From: Lachnospiraceae bacterium
GTDB lineage: Bacteria > Bacillota > Clostridia > Lachnospirales > Lachnospiraceae
Reading direction: 5' to 3'
Assembly (NCBI GenBank): GCA_022510545.1
Contig: JAFLTG010000008.1
Coordinates: 1-58,977, forward strand
Length of the DNA: 58,977 nt
The translations under genes and the position numbers were made by a program. This document shows, piece after piece, positions 50,537 through 58,977 of the stretch; position 1 is the first letter of the stretch, and each line of letters starts with the position of its first letter. The notes under the pieces are model-generated. The model ran no database searches. It was not told the DNA's origin and saw only the letters and a list, made by a program, of their open reading frames with translations.

Positions 50537-51854
50537 TAAAATACTATTTATTTCTTTAGGCTGCGACAAAAATCTGGTTGATTCCGAGATGATGCTTGGT
50601 CTTTTGTCTGAGAAAGGCTATGAATTTACCGATGATGAGGCAGAGGCGGATATTATAGTCATAAATACCTGCTGTTTTATAGGTGATGCCAAGCAGGAGA
50701 GTATTGACACCATTCTTGAAATGGCGGAGCTTAAAAAAAGCGGAAAATTGAAGACTCTTGTCGTTGCAGGCTGTCTTGCGCAGCGATACAAAGAAGAAAT
50801 ACAGGAAGAAATTCCGGAAGTGGATATTATTATCGGTACAGCGGCGATTGATGAAATTACTGCTGCACTTTCTGAACTTAAAAATCATTATAAAGAGCTT
50901 GATTCAGCGCCGCTTACGGATACCAAGCGCATTGTTACCACAGGCGGGCACTATGCCTATCTCAAGATTGCGGAAGGCTGCAATAAACACTGTACCTACT
51001 GCATCATACCTAAGGTGCGCGGCAATTACAGAAGCGTTCCGATGGACAGTCTGGTTGAAGAAGCGCGAAGACTTGCAGATGGCGGTGTGAAAGAATTGAT
51101 TCTGGTGGCACAGGAGACCACAATCTACGGCATTGATTTATATGGTAAAAAGATGCTGTCTGAGCTGCTTCGCAGGCTCTGTGGCATAGAAGGGCTTGTC
51201 TGGATACGCATTTTATATTGTTATCCTGAGGAAATTGATGATGAACTGATACAGGTAATAAAAACAGAACCTAAAATCTGTCATTATCTGGATTTACCCA
51301 TACAACATGGCTGTGACAGCGTTCTAAAGCGTATGGGAAGAAAGACTGACAGCAGTGAGCTTATAGAAATAATTGAAAAGTTAAGAAGGGAAATACCGGA
51401 TATTTGTATAAGAACTACTCTTATTACAGGTTTTCCGGGAGAAACTAATGAAGAACATGAGGAACTCTTAAGTTTTGTAGACAGGATGGAATTTGACCGT
51501 TTGGGAGTATTTACTTATTCTCAGGAGGAAGATACACCGGCGGCACTGATGCCCGGGCAGATTTCCGATGAAGTTAAGGAAGAAAGACAGGCGCAGCTTA
51601 TGGAGCTGCAGCAGGAGATTGCGTTTGATGCGGCACTTTCCATGGAAGGCAGGATTGTGGATGCTATGATAGAGGGCAAGGTAGCAGATGAGGATGCCTA
51701 TATTGCAAGAACATATAAAGATGCTCCTAATGTAGACGGATTCCTTTTTGTAAATACAAGCAGGGAACTTATGACCGGTGATTTTGTAAAAGTCAGGATT
51801 ACCGGAGCCTATGAATATGATTTGATTGGAGAATTAGAAGATGAATCTGCCTAA
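50526..51854 (+). CDS. rimO: ribosomal protein S12 methylthiotransferase
   Basis: 442 residues, full length. Radical-SAM enzyme that adds a methylthio group to S12 Asp. N-terminal MTTase domain (ILFISLGCDKNLVDSEMMLG), radical-SAM cluster CNKHCTYCIIP near residue 152, TLITGFPGETNEEHEEL, and a TRAM domain at the C-terminus. The open frame reaches back into rpoZ, but CAGGACG and family N-terminus support ATG 50526, overlapping rpoZ by 11 bases. Confidence 0.95.
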   Translation: MNSNKILFISLGCDKNLVDSEMMLGLLSEKGYEFTDDEAEADIIVINTCCFIGDAKQESIDTILEMAELKKSGKLKTLVVAGCLAQRYKEEIQEEIPEVDIIIGTAAIDEITAALSELKNHYKELDSAPLTDTKRIVTTGGHYAYLKIAEGCNKHCTYCIIPKVRGNYRSVPMDSLVEEARRLADGGVKELILVAQETTIYGIDLYGKKMLSELLRRLCGIEGLVWIRILYCYPEEIDDELIQVIKTEPKICHYLDLPIQHGCDSVLKRMGRKTDSSELIEIIEKLRREIPDICIRTTLITGFPGETNEEHEELLSFVDRMEFDRLGVFTYSQEEDTPAALMPGQISDEVKEERQAQLMELQQEIAFDAALSMEGRIVDAMIEGKVADEDAYIARTYKDAPNVDGFLFVNTSRELMTGDFVKVRITGAYEYDLIGELEDESA

Positions 51855-52374
51855 TAAATTGACACTATTTCGTGTGATTCTTATTCCTTTTTTTGTAGTG
51901 TTTATGTTGGTTGACATAACTGATTTTGATAAATGGATTTCTCTTGCAATTTTTATAATAGCAAGCCTTACGGATTTGCTGGACGGTAAGATTGCAAGGA
52001 AATACAATCTGGTAACCAATTTCGGAAAATTTATGGACCCGCTGGCAGATAAACTTTTGGTATGTTCGGCACTGGTGTGTCTGGTTGCGCTGGCCAAGAT
52101 ACCCGCATGGGTGGTTATCGTTATTATTTCAAGGGAATTCATCATCAGCGGTTTTAGATTGATTGCCTCCGATAACGGAGTGGTAATTGCAGCCAGCTAT
52201 TTTGGCAAATTTAAGACTACCTTCCAGATGGTTATGATATGTCTTATGATTGCAGATATAGAAACCATCAGTATATTGACCGAAGTAGTCATGTGGATAG
52301 CGGTTATACTTACAGTTATTTCACTGATTGATTATCTTGTTAAAAATAAAGACGTTATGAAAGAGACAAAATAG
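51841..52374 (+). CDS. pgsA: CDP-diacylglycerol-glycerol-3-phosphate phosphatidyltransferase
   Basis: 177 residues. Makes phosphatidylglycerol phosphate. CDP-alcohol phosphotransferase motif: DLLDGKIARKYNLVTNFGKF then MDPLADKLL, with all acidic residues in place. About five hydrophobic segments. Starts inside the end of rimO (14-base overlap, GGAGAATTAGAAG before the ATG). Confidence 0.95.
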   Translation: MNLPNKLTLFRVILIPFFVVFMLVDITDFDKWISLAIFIIASLTDLLDGKIARKYNLVTNFGKFMDPLADKLLVCSALVCLVALAKIPAWVVIVIISREFIISGFRLIASDNGVVIAASYFGKFKTTFQMVMICLMIADIETISILTEVVMWIAVILTVISLIDYLVKNKDVMKETK

Positions 52375-52382
52375 GGATTAAT

Positions 52383-53648
52383 ATGATAGTAGAGATTATT
52401 TCAGTTGGAACAGAGATTCTTTTGGGGAATATAGTTAATACAAATGCAGCCTATCTTGCCGAAAAATGTGCGGCACTGGGTCTGTCCTGCTATTATCAGG
52501 ATGTAGTGGGTGATAATGAGGAACGACTGATGAGCGTTATTAAGACGGCTCTCTCCAGAGCTGATATTCTGCTTATTTCCGGCGGCCTTGGACCTACTCA
52601 GGACGATCTTACCAAGGAAGTGGCGTCCAAAGCGCTTGGCAGAAACCTCTATATGCATGAGACCAGCAAAGAGATGATTGCTTCCTTTTTCCACAGCAGG
52701 GGCATTGAGATTACGGAAAATAACTGGAAACAGGCAATGATGCCGGAGGGTGCCATTGTAGTTGAGAATCCCAACGGTACGGCACCGGGAGTCATTATAG
52801 AGGATAACGGTAAGCATATCATACTTATGCCGGGACCACCCAATGAGCTTATTCCAATGTTTGAAGATGCGATTATGCCGTATTTGAACGAGCTGGAGCC
52901 GGGTATTATTTACTCACAGACCGTTAAAATCTGCGGTGTTGGTGAAAGTAAAGCTGAATCAATGGTGGAAGATTTGATTAATGCCCAGAGCAATCCTACA
53001 ATTGCAACCTATGCCAAGACCGGAGAGGTGCATCTTAGGGTAACTGCAAGGGCAGAGGATGAAAAAGATGCAAAGAAACTGGTTAAACCTATAGTCAAAG
53101 AGTTAAAAACACGTTTTGGAAACAGTGTTTATACAACGCATGAAGACGTTACTCTGGAAAAGGCTGTAATAGACCTTTTGACGGCCAATCATCTTACGGT
53201 CAGCACGGTGGAATCCTGTACCGGAGGTATGCTGGCGGCAAGGCTTATAAATGTACCCGGAGTTTCCGAAGTCTTTAAGACCGGGTATATAACATACTCA
53301 AATAAGTCAAAACGAAAGATTCTTGGAATCAAGAAGCCTTTGATTGAGAAACATGGTGCGGTGAGTCCGGAAGTTGCTAGGGAAATGGCCAAAGGAGCGG
53401 CACTTTATGCTAAGGCTGATGTAGCTGTAGGCATAACCGGTGTGGCAGGACCTGACGGCGGCTCGGACGAAAAACCGGTGGGATTGGTTTATATTGCCTG
53501 CAGCGTGTGTGGACGGATTGATGTTAAAGAATACCATTTTTCAGGTAATAGAATGAAAATTCGTGAGAGTAGTGTTTCAGCCGCTTTGTCGCTTATGCGG
53601 GAATCTATTCTTGCTTATTATAGTGAAGTAACTTTTGGTGCAAAATAA
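52383..53648 (+). CDS. cinA: CinA-family protein (pyrophosphatase / NMN deamidase)
   Basis: 421 residues. N-terminal molybdopterin-binding-like COG1058 domain (ISVGTEILLGNIVNTNAAYL, SGGLGPTQDDLTKEV, MPGPPNELIPMFE) hydrolysing ADP-ribose or related NAD breakdown products; C-terminal NMN amidohydrolase domain (VSTVESCTGGMLAARLINVP, AVGITGVAGPDGGSDEKPVG). Often lies between pgsA and recA, as here, with other genes intervening before recA. Confidence 0.95.
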   Translation: MIVEIISVGTEILLGNIVNTNAAYLAEKCAALGLSCYYQDVVGDNEERLMSVIKTALSRADILLISGGLGPTQDDLTKEVASKALGRNLYMHETSKEMIASFFHSRGIEITENNWKQAMMPEGAIVVENPNGTAPGVIIEDNGKHIILMPGPPNELIPMFEDAIMPYLNELEPGIIYSQTVKICGVGESKAESMVEDLINAQSNPTIATYAKTGEVHLRVTARAEDEKDAKKLVKPIVKELKTRFGNSVYTTHEDVTLEKAVIDLLTANHLTVSTVESCTGGMLAARLINVPGVSEVFKTGYITYSNKSKRKILGIKKPLIEKHGAVSPEVAREMAKGAALYAKADVAVGITGVAGPDGGSDEKPVGLVYIACSVCGRIDVKEYHFSGNRMKIRESSVSAALSLMRESILAYYSEVTFGAK

Positions 53649-53683
53649 ATATCTCAGACCGGGAGAAAGGTGTGGTTATTAAA

Positions 53684-55513
53684 ATGAACGAGCAGGAACA
53701 ATTAAACGTATGTCCAAGATGTGGGGCGTATCTTCAGGATGGGGTGTGTCATATATGCGGATATAAGGCCACAGAGCAGACCGAACAGGTTATGCAGAAT
53801 GAAAATGATATGATTTATAATGCGCCGGACGTGTATCAGACACAGGTAGAGCATGACGTATATCAGTCAGCACCGGCTGAGCCTGAACATAACATATATC
53901 AGCCTGCGGTTGAGCCTGAGCAGAACGTATATCAGCCTGCACCGGTTGAGCCTGAGCAGAACGTATATCAGCCTGCACCGGTTGAGTCTGAGCAGAACGT
54001 ATATCAGCCTGCACCGGCTGAGCCTGAGCAGAACATATATCAGGCGCCTCCGGCAGAGTCTGCGCCATATAACACGGGCGGTAGATTTTCCGGAATGCAG
54101 TCTGTATCCGATGGTTATGATAATACTCGGAATAATTATAATACATATTATTCCGATTCATACCGTAATGAAGGCAGTGTTTATGGCGGTAATCCGTACC
54201 AGAGCGGAAATGATAATGTTTACGGAAACAGCCCATATCAGAGCGGGAACGATAATGTTTACGGAAACAGTCCATATCAGAGCGGAAACAGTAATGTTTA
54301 CGGAAATAATTATTATGGCAGCAATAACTCCGGAAACGCTTACGGTAATGATTATGGCAAAAACCAATATCAAGGTAATGCCAATCAATATGGCAGTAAT
54401 CAGTATCAATATAGCAGTAATCAATATCAATATGGCAGCAATCAATATCAAAATGGCGGTAATCAGTATCAATACGGCGGATATTCCGGACCGGATTATG
54501 GATACAATAATCCATACAGTCCGTATGCCATACCGCAGAAAAAGAAAAATACCGGATTAATAATAGGTGTTATCATTGGAGTGTTTGTGCTCTTTCTTAT
54601 AGCACTTTTTGCACTTTTTTATCATGCATTTGACACTCTCAATGAAAGAGATAAACATAACAACCGTTATGATTACTATGATGATTATTATGACGATTAT
54701 TATGATGACTACTATGATGATTATTATGATGATTATTATGACGATTACTTTGATGATTACTTTTATAACTATGATGACGACTATTTTTATGATTATGATC
54801 CATATGACGATTACGGATATGGTAATGATTTCGGCAATGGTTACGATGATTATCATGATTACGATGCGGATGAGTATTATACGTTTCATGATGATATCAA
54901 GGAAGATCTTTCTTATAAAATTGAAATGGAAGATTATAAATACGATACTGATAAAGAAGATGTTGTGGTAATTCAAGTGGAATATCCGGTAATTGTAGGC
55001 GAAAATGTTGCTAATCTTGATAAACTCAATGAGGCTATTGCAGATGAAATTTCAGTAATTACTGATTATTATGAAGAAAACTTTGCCGAATCTATAGGTG
55101 ATGATGATTATTTTTATGCAGCCTCAAAGGGTTATGTAGCATATATGTCAGAAGATATTTTGAGCATTGCATTTGAAGAAACTATAGTTACATCAGGATA
55201 TTATGGTAAGGTCAAATTAAATTGCATTAATATTGATATGAAAGACGGAGTTATTATGGACAATACCGGAATTATTGATGTGAATGATGATTTTTCCGTA
55301 GATTTCAGAAAACGAAGCGATACGCAAAACGGTGCAATCAATGCGCTGACTATGATGACCGACCAGCAGATTACCAAATATCTTAAATCGGAAGACAGCC
55401 TTATTATTTTCTATACACCCCAGGGGTTAGAGGTCGGACTTAATTACGGTGACGGTGATGGCTGGGTAACGGTTACCTACAAGGATTATGAGGAGTTCCT
55501 AAAGATATTTTGA
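53684..55513 (+). CDS. zinc-ribbon membrane protein with low-complexity repeats and DUF3298-like domain
   Basis: 609 residues from ATG 53684 (613 from GTG 53672; AAAGGTG favours the ATG). Order: zinc ribbon CPRCG...CHICG (about 9-25); EPEQNVYQPAPV repeats (about 60-115); Gly/Asn/Tyr/Gln-rich repeats (about 140-285) resembling prion-like domains; one membrane helix (GLIIGVIIGVFVLFLIALFALF, about 290-312); an Asp/Tyr run of DDYYDDYY units (about 325-400); and a C-terminal domain (about 410-609) whose VEYPVIVG and DILSIAFEE strands resemble DUF3298/RsiV-type modules. Ribbon and repeats inside, Asp/Tyr tract and C-domain outside, by topology. Function unknown. Confidence 0.8.
   Translation: MNEQEQLNVCPRCGAYLQDGVCHICGYKATEQTEQVMQNENDMIYNAPDVYQTQVEHDVYQSAPAEPEHNIYQPAVEPEQNVYQPAPVEPEQNVYQPAPVESEQNVYQPAPAEPEQNIYQAPPAESAPYNTGGRFSGMQSVSDGYDNTRNNYNTYYSDSYRNEGSVYGGNPYQSGNDNVYGNSPYQSGNDNVYGNSPYQSGNSNVYGNNYYGSNNSGNAYGNDYGKNQYQGNANQYGSNQYQYSSNQYQYGSNQYQNGGNQYQYGGYSGPDYGYNNPYSPYAIPQKKKNTGLIIGVIIGVFVLFLIALFALFYHAFDTLNERDKHNNRYDYYDDYYDDYYDDYYDDYYDDYYDDYFDDYFYNYDDDYFYDYDPYDDYGYGNDFGNGYDDYHDYDADEYYTFHDDIKEDLSYKIEMEDYKYDTDKEDVVVIQVEYPVIVGENVANLDKLNEAIADEISVITDYYEENFAESIGDDDYFYAASKGYVAYMSEDILSIAFEETIVTSGYYGKVKLNCINIDMKDGVIMDNTGIIDVNDDFSVDFRKRSDTQNGAINALTMMTDQQITKYLKSEDSLIIFYTPQGLEVGLNYGDGDGWVTVTYKDYEEFLKIF
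53921..54046 (+). repeat. 36-base tandem repeat inside the zinc-ribbon protein gene
   Basis: Units starting CAGAACGTATATCAGCCTGC at 53921, 53957 and 53993, with a partial unit at 54029, encode EPEQNVYQPAPV. Nearly identical at the DNA level, indicating recent duplication. Confidence 0.85.
54668..54770 (+). repeat. TATGATGATTAT-type repeat encoding an Asp/Tyr tract
   Basis: Approximately 100 bases of Tyr and Asp codons in 12-base units (YDDY). Opposite-strand frames here are repeat artefacts. Confidence 0.8.
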
Positions 55514-56127
55514 ATCTCATTCCAGGATTCTGAATCGAATTTGAGATTCTTGTGGTAAAAAATTTTGTCATCATCGGTAATTTTACGTATGACTCTGCAA
55601 GGGTTCCCGACGGCAATTACATTATCGGGTATATCGGAGGTAACAACACTGCCTGCACCGATTACCGCGTTATTACCTATTGTAATTCCCGGGAGGATGA
55701 TAGAATTACCGCCAATCCACACATTATCTCCTATAGTTATGGGAAGTCCGTACTCATAGCCGGAGTTGCGGCTATCCGGATGGACAGGGTGGGATGCCGT
55801 GTAAATAGACACATTAGGGGCAATCTGGGCATTGTCCCCTATTGTAACCTTGCCTACATCGAGTATTGTAAGATTATAATTTGCAAAAAAATTATCTCCG
55901 ACTTCTATATTCCAGCCGTAATCACAGTGAAAAGGCGGTTCAATCCATGCATTTTCGCCGGTTTTTCCCAATAAATCTTTCAAAAGCTCCGGAATTTTTA
56001 TTCTCTCTTCAGGTTTAAGAAGATTAAAATCATATATTTTTTTCTTGCAGAGCTCACGTTCCTCTTCAAGTCCGTCCAGCCATGCTTTATAAGGAAGTCC
56101 TGCAAGCATTCTTTCTTTTTGGTTCAT
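55486..56127 (-). CDS. maltose/galactoside-type O-acetyltransferase (left-handed beta helix)
   Basis: 213 residues on the minus strand. N-terminal NQKERMLAGLPYKAWLDGLE and KIPELLKDLLG (Mac domain), then hexapeptide repeats of a left-handed beta helix with HPVHPDSRNSGYEYG carrying the catalytic His and NVWIGGNSIILPGITIGNNAVIGAGSVVT. It acetylates sugars from acetyl-CoA. The frame opens at 56154, but GGAGCAACATT points to ATG 56127. Its end overlaps the zinc-ribbon protein gene by 28 bases, tail to tail. Confidence 0.9.
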   Translation of the reverse strand: MNQKERMLAGLPYKAWLDGLEEERELCKKKIYDFNLLKPEERIKIPELLKDLLGKTGENAWIEPPFHCDYGWNIEVGDNFFANYNLTILDVGKVTIGDNAQIAPNVSIYTASHPVHPDSRNSGYEYGLPITIGDNVWIGGNSIILPGITIGNNAVIGAGSVVTSDIPDNVIAVGNPCRVIRKITDDDKIFYHKNLKFDSESWNEIQNIFRNSS

Positions 56128-56480
56128 AATGTTGCTCCTTGATGTTTTGTGCAATATCTGTTTAGGGCTAAATCATATCACTTTTTCACAAATCTTTCAA
56201 CTAAAATACTTGCCTGTGAAAGTAATATATGGTAAATTAAGCATATCAAAAGGGATATTCGCGGCTATTCTGATAAACTGATCCGGCATTTCGCCTTAAA
56301 ATCAAATATAAGTTATAAAATATTTGCAAAAGTGATTTATATTAATTTGTAAAAATTGTTATAAAAGAGATGTATAAAGAGACGTTTATTGGACTATGAA
56401 AATGATATTATAGCAATAAGCAGTCAGTATTTGGCTGTCTTAATGACAAAAAGCAGCCAAAATCAGACCAAAAGTAAATG

Positions 56481-56531
56481 TTGACAAAATCGAACATTTG
56501 TTTTATTATAAAATCTAGAACAAATGTTCTA
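56481..56531 (+). promoter_or_regulatory. recA promoter with two LexA (SOS) boxes
   Basis: TTGACA (56481-56486), 17-base spacer, TATTAT (56504-56509). Box 1, CGAACATTTGTTTT, fills the spacer at 56491-56504; box 2, GAACAAATGTTC (56518-56529, perfectly palindromic), lies just after the -10 near the start point. Both match the Gram-positive GAAC-N4-GTTC SOS pattern. The rest of the 425-base gap from 56128 shows a TTGGCTG/CAGCCAA hairpin at 56431-56460 and otherwise AT-rich DNA with nothing recognised. Confidence 0.85.
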
Positions 56532-56552
56532 ACGCAAAAGGAGATTTGGATT

Positions 56553-57629
56553 ATGGAAAGAGAAGAAAAATTAAAAGCATTGGATGCTGCCATTGGGCAG
56601 ATAGAAAGACAGTTCGGTAAAGGCGCGGTTATGAAACTGGGGGATCCGTCGGTTCAGATGAATGTTGAGACCATTCCGACAGGCTCAATCAGTCTGGATC
56701 TGGCTCTCGGTCTTGGCGGGATTCCCAAAGGAAGAATAGTTGAAATCTACGGTCCTGAATCAAGTGGTAAGACAACCGTTACACTACATATGATTGCGGA
56801 AGTACAGAAGCGTGGCGGAATTGCCGGCTTTATCGATGCAGAACACGCGCTGGACCCTGTTTATGCCAGGAACATAGGTGTTGATGTAGATAATTTATAT
56901 ATTTCACAGCCGGATAACGGAGAACAGGCACTGGAAATAACAGAGACTATGGTACGCTCCGGCGCTATTGATATTGTTGTTGTGGACTCTGTTGCAGCTC
57001 TTGTACCGAAGGCTGAAATTGACGGAGATATGGGAGATTCCCATGTGGGTCTTCAGGCAAGACTGATGTCACAGGCGCTTCGTAAGCTTACCGCTGTTAT
57101 CAGTAAATCCAATTGTACGGTTGTATTTATCAATCAGCTTCGTGAGAAGGTCGGTATTATGTTCGGTAATCCCGAGACTACCACAGGCGGTCGTGCACTT
57201 AAATTCTATTCTTCCGTAAGACTTGATGTCAGGAGGATAGAGTCGCTTAAGCAGGGTGGTGAAGTAATAGGTAACAGAACCAGGGTAAAGGTTGTTAAAA
57301 ACAAGATAGCGCCTCCGTTTAAAGAGGCAGAATTTGATATTATGTTTGGAGAGGGAATTTCTGTTATCGGAGATATTCTGGATCTGGCAGCCGAGAATGG
57401 AATCATTAACAAAAGCGGTGCCTGGTATGCATATGAGGGCAACAAGATAGGGCAGGGCAGAGAGAATGCCAAGCAGTATCTGAAAGATAATCCGGCAGTC
57501 TGTGATGAAGTTGAAAGGAAAGTCAGAGAGCTCTTTAATCTGGAGGTAGAAGAAACGGGAACGGAAAGCAAAGATACTGCATCCGAAAAAAAGTCTGCCA
57601 AGGAGAAAGAACCATCGGGGGATAACTAA
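56553..57629 (+). CDS. recA: recombinase RecA
   Basis: 358 residues. Strand-exchange protein and LexA co-protease. Walker A GPESSGKT near residue 66, [40 protein letters not shown] near 144 and [19 protein letters not shown] near 193. The C-terminal 30 residues are Lys/Glu/Asp-rich. The frame reaches back through the LexA boxes, but AAAAGGAGATTTGG fixes ATG 56553. Followed by recX. Confidence 0.97.
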   Translation: MEREEKLKALDAAIGQIERQFGKGAVMKLGDPSVQMNVETIPTGSISLDLALGLGGIPKGRIVEIYGPESSGKTTVTLHMIAEVQKRGGIAGFIDAEHALDPVYARNIGVDVDNLYISQPDNGEQALEITETMVRSGAIDIVVVDSVAALVPKAEIDGDMGDSHVGLQARLMSQALRKLTAVISKSNCTVVFINQLREKVGIMFGNPETTTGGRALKFYSSVRLDVRRIESLKQGGEVIGNRTRVKVVKNKIAPPFKEAEFDIMFGEGISVIGDILDLAAENGIINKSGAWYAYEGNKIGQGRENAKQYLKDNPAVCDEVERKVRELFNLEVEETGTESKDTASEKKSAKEKEPSGDN

Positions 57630-57731
57630 AAGTATATAGCGGTAAGAGTAAGGTATTAGTATTAAAATAGTAAGAATAAAATGTTACAATTAATATATAA
57701 AGGTAAGATATTATAGTAAAATGGTAACAGT

Positions 57732-58349
57732 ATGATAGTAACGAATATTACAACTATTACGAAGTCACGGTATAAAATTGTTCTTGAAGGTAATATTGAG
57801 TTTGTATTATATAAGGGTGAACTTAACAGTTATCATATAAAACAGGGTGAAGAACTTCAGGAGACGGCATATCAGAGCATTATTAATGAAATACTCCCAA
57901 AGAGAGCCAAATTGCGTTGCATGAATCTGCTAAAAACCAGGGATTATACGCGAAAACAGCTTGAAGATAAATTGCGACAGGGCGGATATCCGGCAGAGAT
58001 TATAGCACAGGCAGTAGATTATGTGGAAAGCTTCGGGTACATTGATGATGAACGGTATGCGAGGAATTTTATAGAATACAATATTAAGACCAAGAGCAGA
58101 ACAAGAATAACAAATGACCTTTTGCAGAAAGGGATTAGTAAGGCCGATATAAACAAGGCATTTGATAAACTGGAAGATGACGGAATAGAAGTTGATGAGG
58201 AGGAAATTATACATAAACTTTTATTGAAAAAAAATTATCATACAGAGACCGCGACTACTGACGAAAAGCGTAAAATGTTTGCTTTCCTTTATAGAAAAGG
58301 CTTTCATTCCGACATAATACGCAGAGCACTTCTGCTTGACATAACATGA
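57732..58349 (+). CDS. recX: regulatory protein RecX
   Basis: 205 residues. Small helical-repeat inhibitor of RecA filaments. LLKTRDYTRKQLEDKLRQGG near residue 65, YVESFGYIDDERYARNFIEY near 96 and AFLYRKGFHSDIIRRAL near the end are diagnostic three-helix repeats. It follows recA by 102 bases. The start ATG 57732 has a poor ribosome site (AATGGTAACAGT), so translation may be low or start elsewhere nearby. Confidence 0.9.
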   Translation: MIVTNITTITKSRYKIVLEGNIEFVLYKGELNSYHIKQGEELQETAYQSIINEILPKRAKLRCMNLLKTRDYTRKQLEDKLRQGGYPAEIIAQAVDYVESFGYIDDERYARNFIEYNIKTKSRTRITNDLLQKGISKADINKAFDKLEDDGIEVDEEEIIHKLLLKKNYHTETATTDEKRKMFAFLYRKGFHSDIIRRALLLDIT

Positions 58350-58443
58350 TTTTTGAGTTAAAATTAGTATGTTGTATTTTGCTAATTAGGGTGTTTTTGC
58401 ATTCTATTATAGTATTATAGATATGTACAATGAAAACTAAATA

Positions 58444-58456
58444 AGGAGGTGCTCCT
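58444..58456 (+). promoter_or_regulatory. self-complementary ribosome-binding site of rny
   Basis: AGGAG-GTG-CTCCT forms a 5-base-pair stem that includes the Shine-Dalgarno sequence, five bases before ATG 58461. It could reduce or regulate translation initiation. Short stem, so low stability. Confidence 0.45.
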
Positions 58457-58460
58457 GTAA

Positions 58461-58977
58461 ATGCCTAGTATTGTGATCGCAATAGTCATCACTCTGGTAA
58501 TTTCAATTCCTGTTACCGCATTTGTGGCAACCAGCTACCGTAAAAAAGTTGTTGAAGCTAAGCTTGGGAATGCAGATGAGAAAGCCAGGGAGATTATTGA
58601 TGAGGCTCTAAAGACGGCTGAGACCAAGAAGCGTGAAGCGTTACTTGAAGCAAAAGAGGAAACAATTCGTACTAAGAGCGAATTGGACAAGGAAATCAAG
58701 GAACGTCGCGCCGAAGCTCAGAGATATGAGCGCAGGGTTCAGCAAAAGGAAGAGAACATTGATAAGAAATCAGAGGCTATTGAGAAAAAAGAAGCAAGTC
58801 TTGCAGCGAAAGAAGAATCCCTTGCAAGGCAGCATGAAGAAATTGCAAAACTAAACGAGCAAAGATTACAGGAACTGGAACGAATCTCAGGTCTTACCTC
58901 CGAACAGGCAAAAGATTATTTATTGAAAATTGTTGAAGATGAAGTGAAACATGAAACTGCTGTCATGATCAAAGAGA
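58461..58977 (+). CDS. rny: ribonuclease Y, N-terminal part (runs off window)
   Basis: At least 172 residues visible. An N-terminal membrane helix ([20 protein letters not shown]) is followed by a long charged coiled coil ([36 protein letters not shown] and on) that ends in [20 protein letters not shown], the conserved linker before the KH domain. The KH and HD domains are outside the window. RNase Y is the membrane-bound endoribonuclease that starts mRNA decay in Firmicutes. Its position after recA-recX is common. Confidence 0.93.
   Translation, partial: MPSIVIAIVITLVISIPVTAFVATSYRKKVVEAKLGNADEKAREIIDEALKTAETKKREALLEAKEETIRTKSELDKEIKERRAEAQRYERRVQQKEENIDKKSEAIEKKEASLAAKEESLARQHEEIAKLNEQRLQELERISGLTSEQAKDYLLKIVEDEVKHETAVMIKE

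Noticed and set aside
53921-54046. CRISPR-like array of 36-base units
   Set aside because: Directly adjacent in-frame coding repeats with no spacers.
53790-54976. Several long frames on both strands over the zinc-ribbon protein gene
   Set aside because: Shadows of tandem repeats; composition is unnatural (Ile/Thr or Tyr/Cys/Arg runs) and no ribosome sites fit.

Overview
This window looks like a chromosomal segment of a spore-forming, low-GC Clostridia, most likely a Lachnospiraceae member. The evidence is the gene order Asp23/YqhY-nusB-xseA-xseB-ispA-dxs-tlyA-nadK-recN-spoIVB-spo0A, a complete spoIIIA operon, a Trp T-box in front of a trpXYZ-type transporter, and AT-rich intergenic DNA with strong AGGAGG ribosome binding sites. 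The species is inferred from content only. No tRNA, rRNA, CRISPR array, prophage or complete insertion sequence was seen.

Layout. 1-6.8 kb: the 3' part of RNase P RNA, a secreted trypsin-like protease with a membrane partner, an aldose epimerase, an ABC pair, and two adjacent G3E (CobW-type) GTPases, one with a huge histidine-rich insert and one fused to a YcgQ/TIGR03943-like domain. 7.0-11.6 kb: a regulated ABC-export unit (XRE regulator, membrane protein, NatA-like ATPase, permease fused to a CPBP protease). It ends tail-to-tail with a minus-strand PBECR4-type nuclease gene, which is preceded by its own promoter, two 54-base structured tandem repeats and an intrinsic terminator. 11.7-21.8 kb: S4 RNA-binding protein, CmpB-type membrane protein, PHP phosphoesterase, T-box plus tryptophan transporter, enzyme I of a PTS, rarA, and an Rpn-family nuclease. 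21.9-27.3 kb: spoIIIAA-AH. 27.4-31.6 kb: deoB, prfC and a transglutaminase-like lipo/secreted protein. 31.7-42.4 kb: the housekeeping/sporulation cluster listed above. 42.4-46.3 kb: glycogen synthase, a MurJ/SpoVB-type flippase, a large palindromic element and two small coat-type proteins. 46.4-55.5 kb: rqcH (minus), then yicC-remA-gmk-rpoZ-rimO-pgsA-cinA and a low-complexity zinc-ribbon membrane protein. 55.5-59 kb: an acetyltransferase (minus), recA with two LexA boxes, recX, and the start of rny.

The most interesting points are: (1) the PBECR4 locus, whose layout (promoter, tandem RNA repeats with compensatory base changes, terminator, nuclease gene) matches that of type III toxin-antitoxin loci although the protein family differs; (2) a spo0A gene at its conserved position after spoIVB that has lost most of the receiver domain, including the phosphoacceptor, while its DNA-binding domain is intact; (3) the tandem G3E GTPases with an unusual fusion; (4) a ~140-base near-palindromic element at 45.6 kb and pairs of perfect hairpins ahead of deoB and recN.

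Start sites were moved from the longest reading frame wherever a ribosome binding site clearly favoured a downstream start; the reasons are given per gene. All family names come from motif recognition by eye, without database search.
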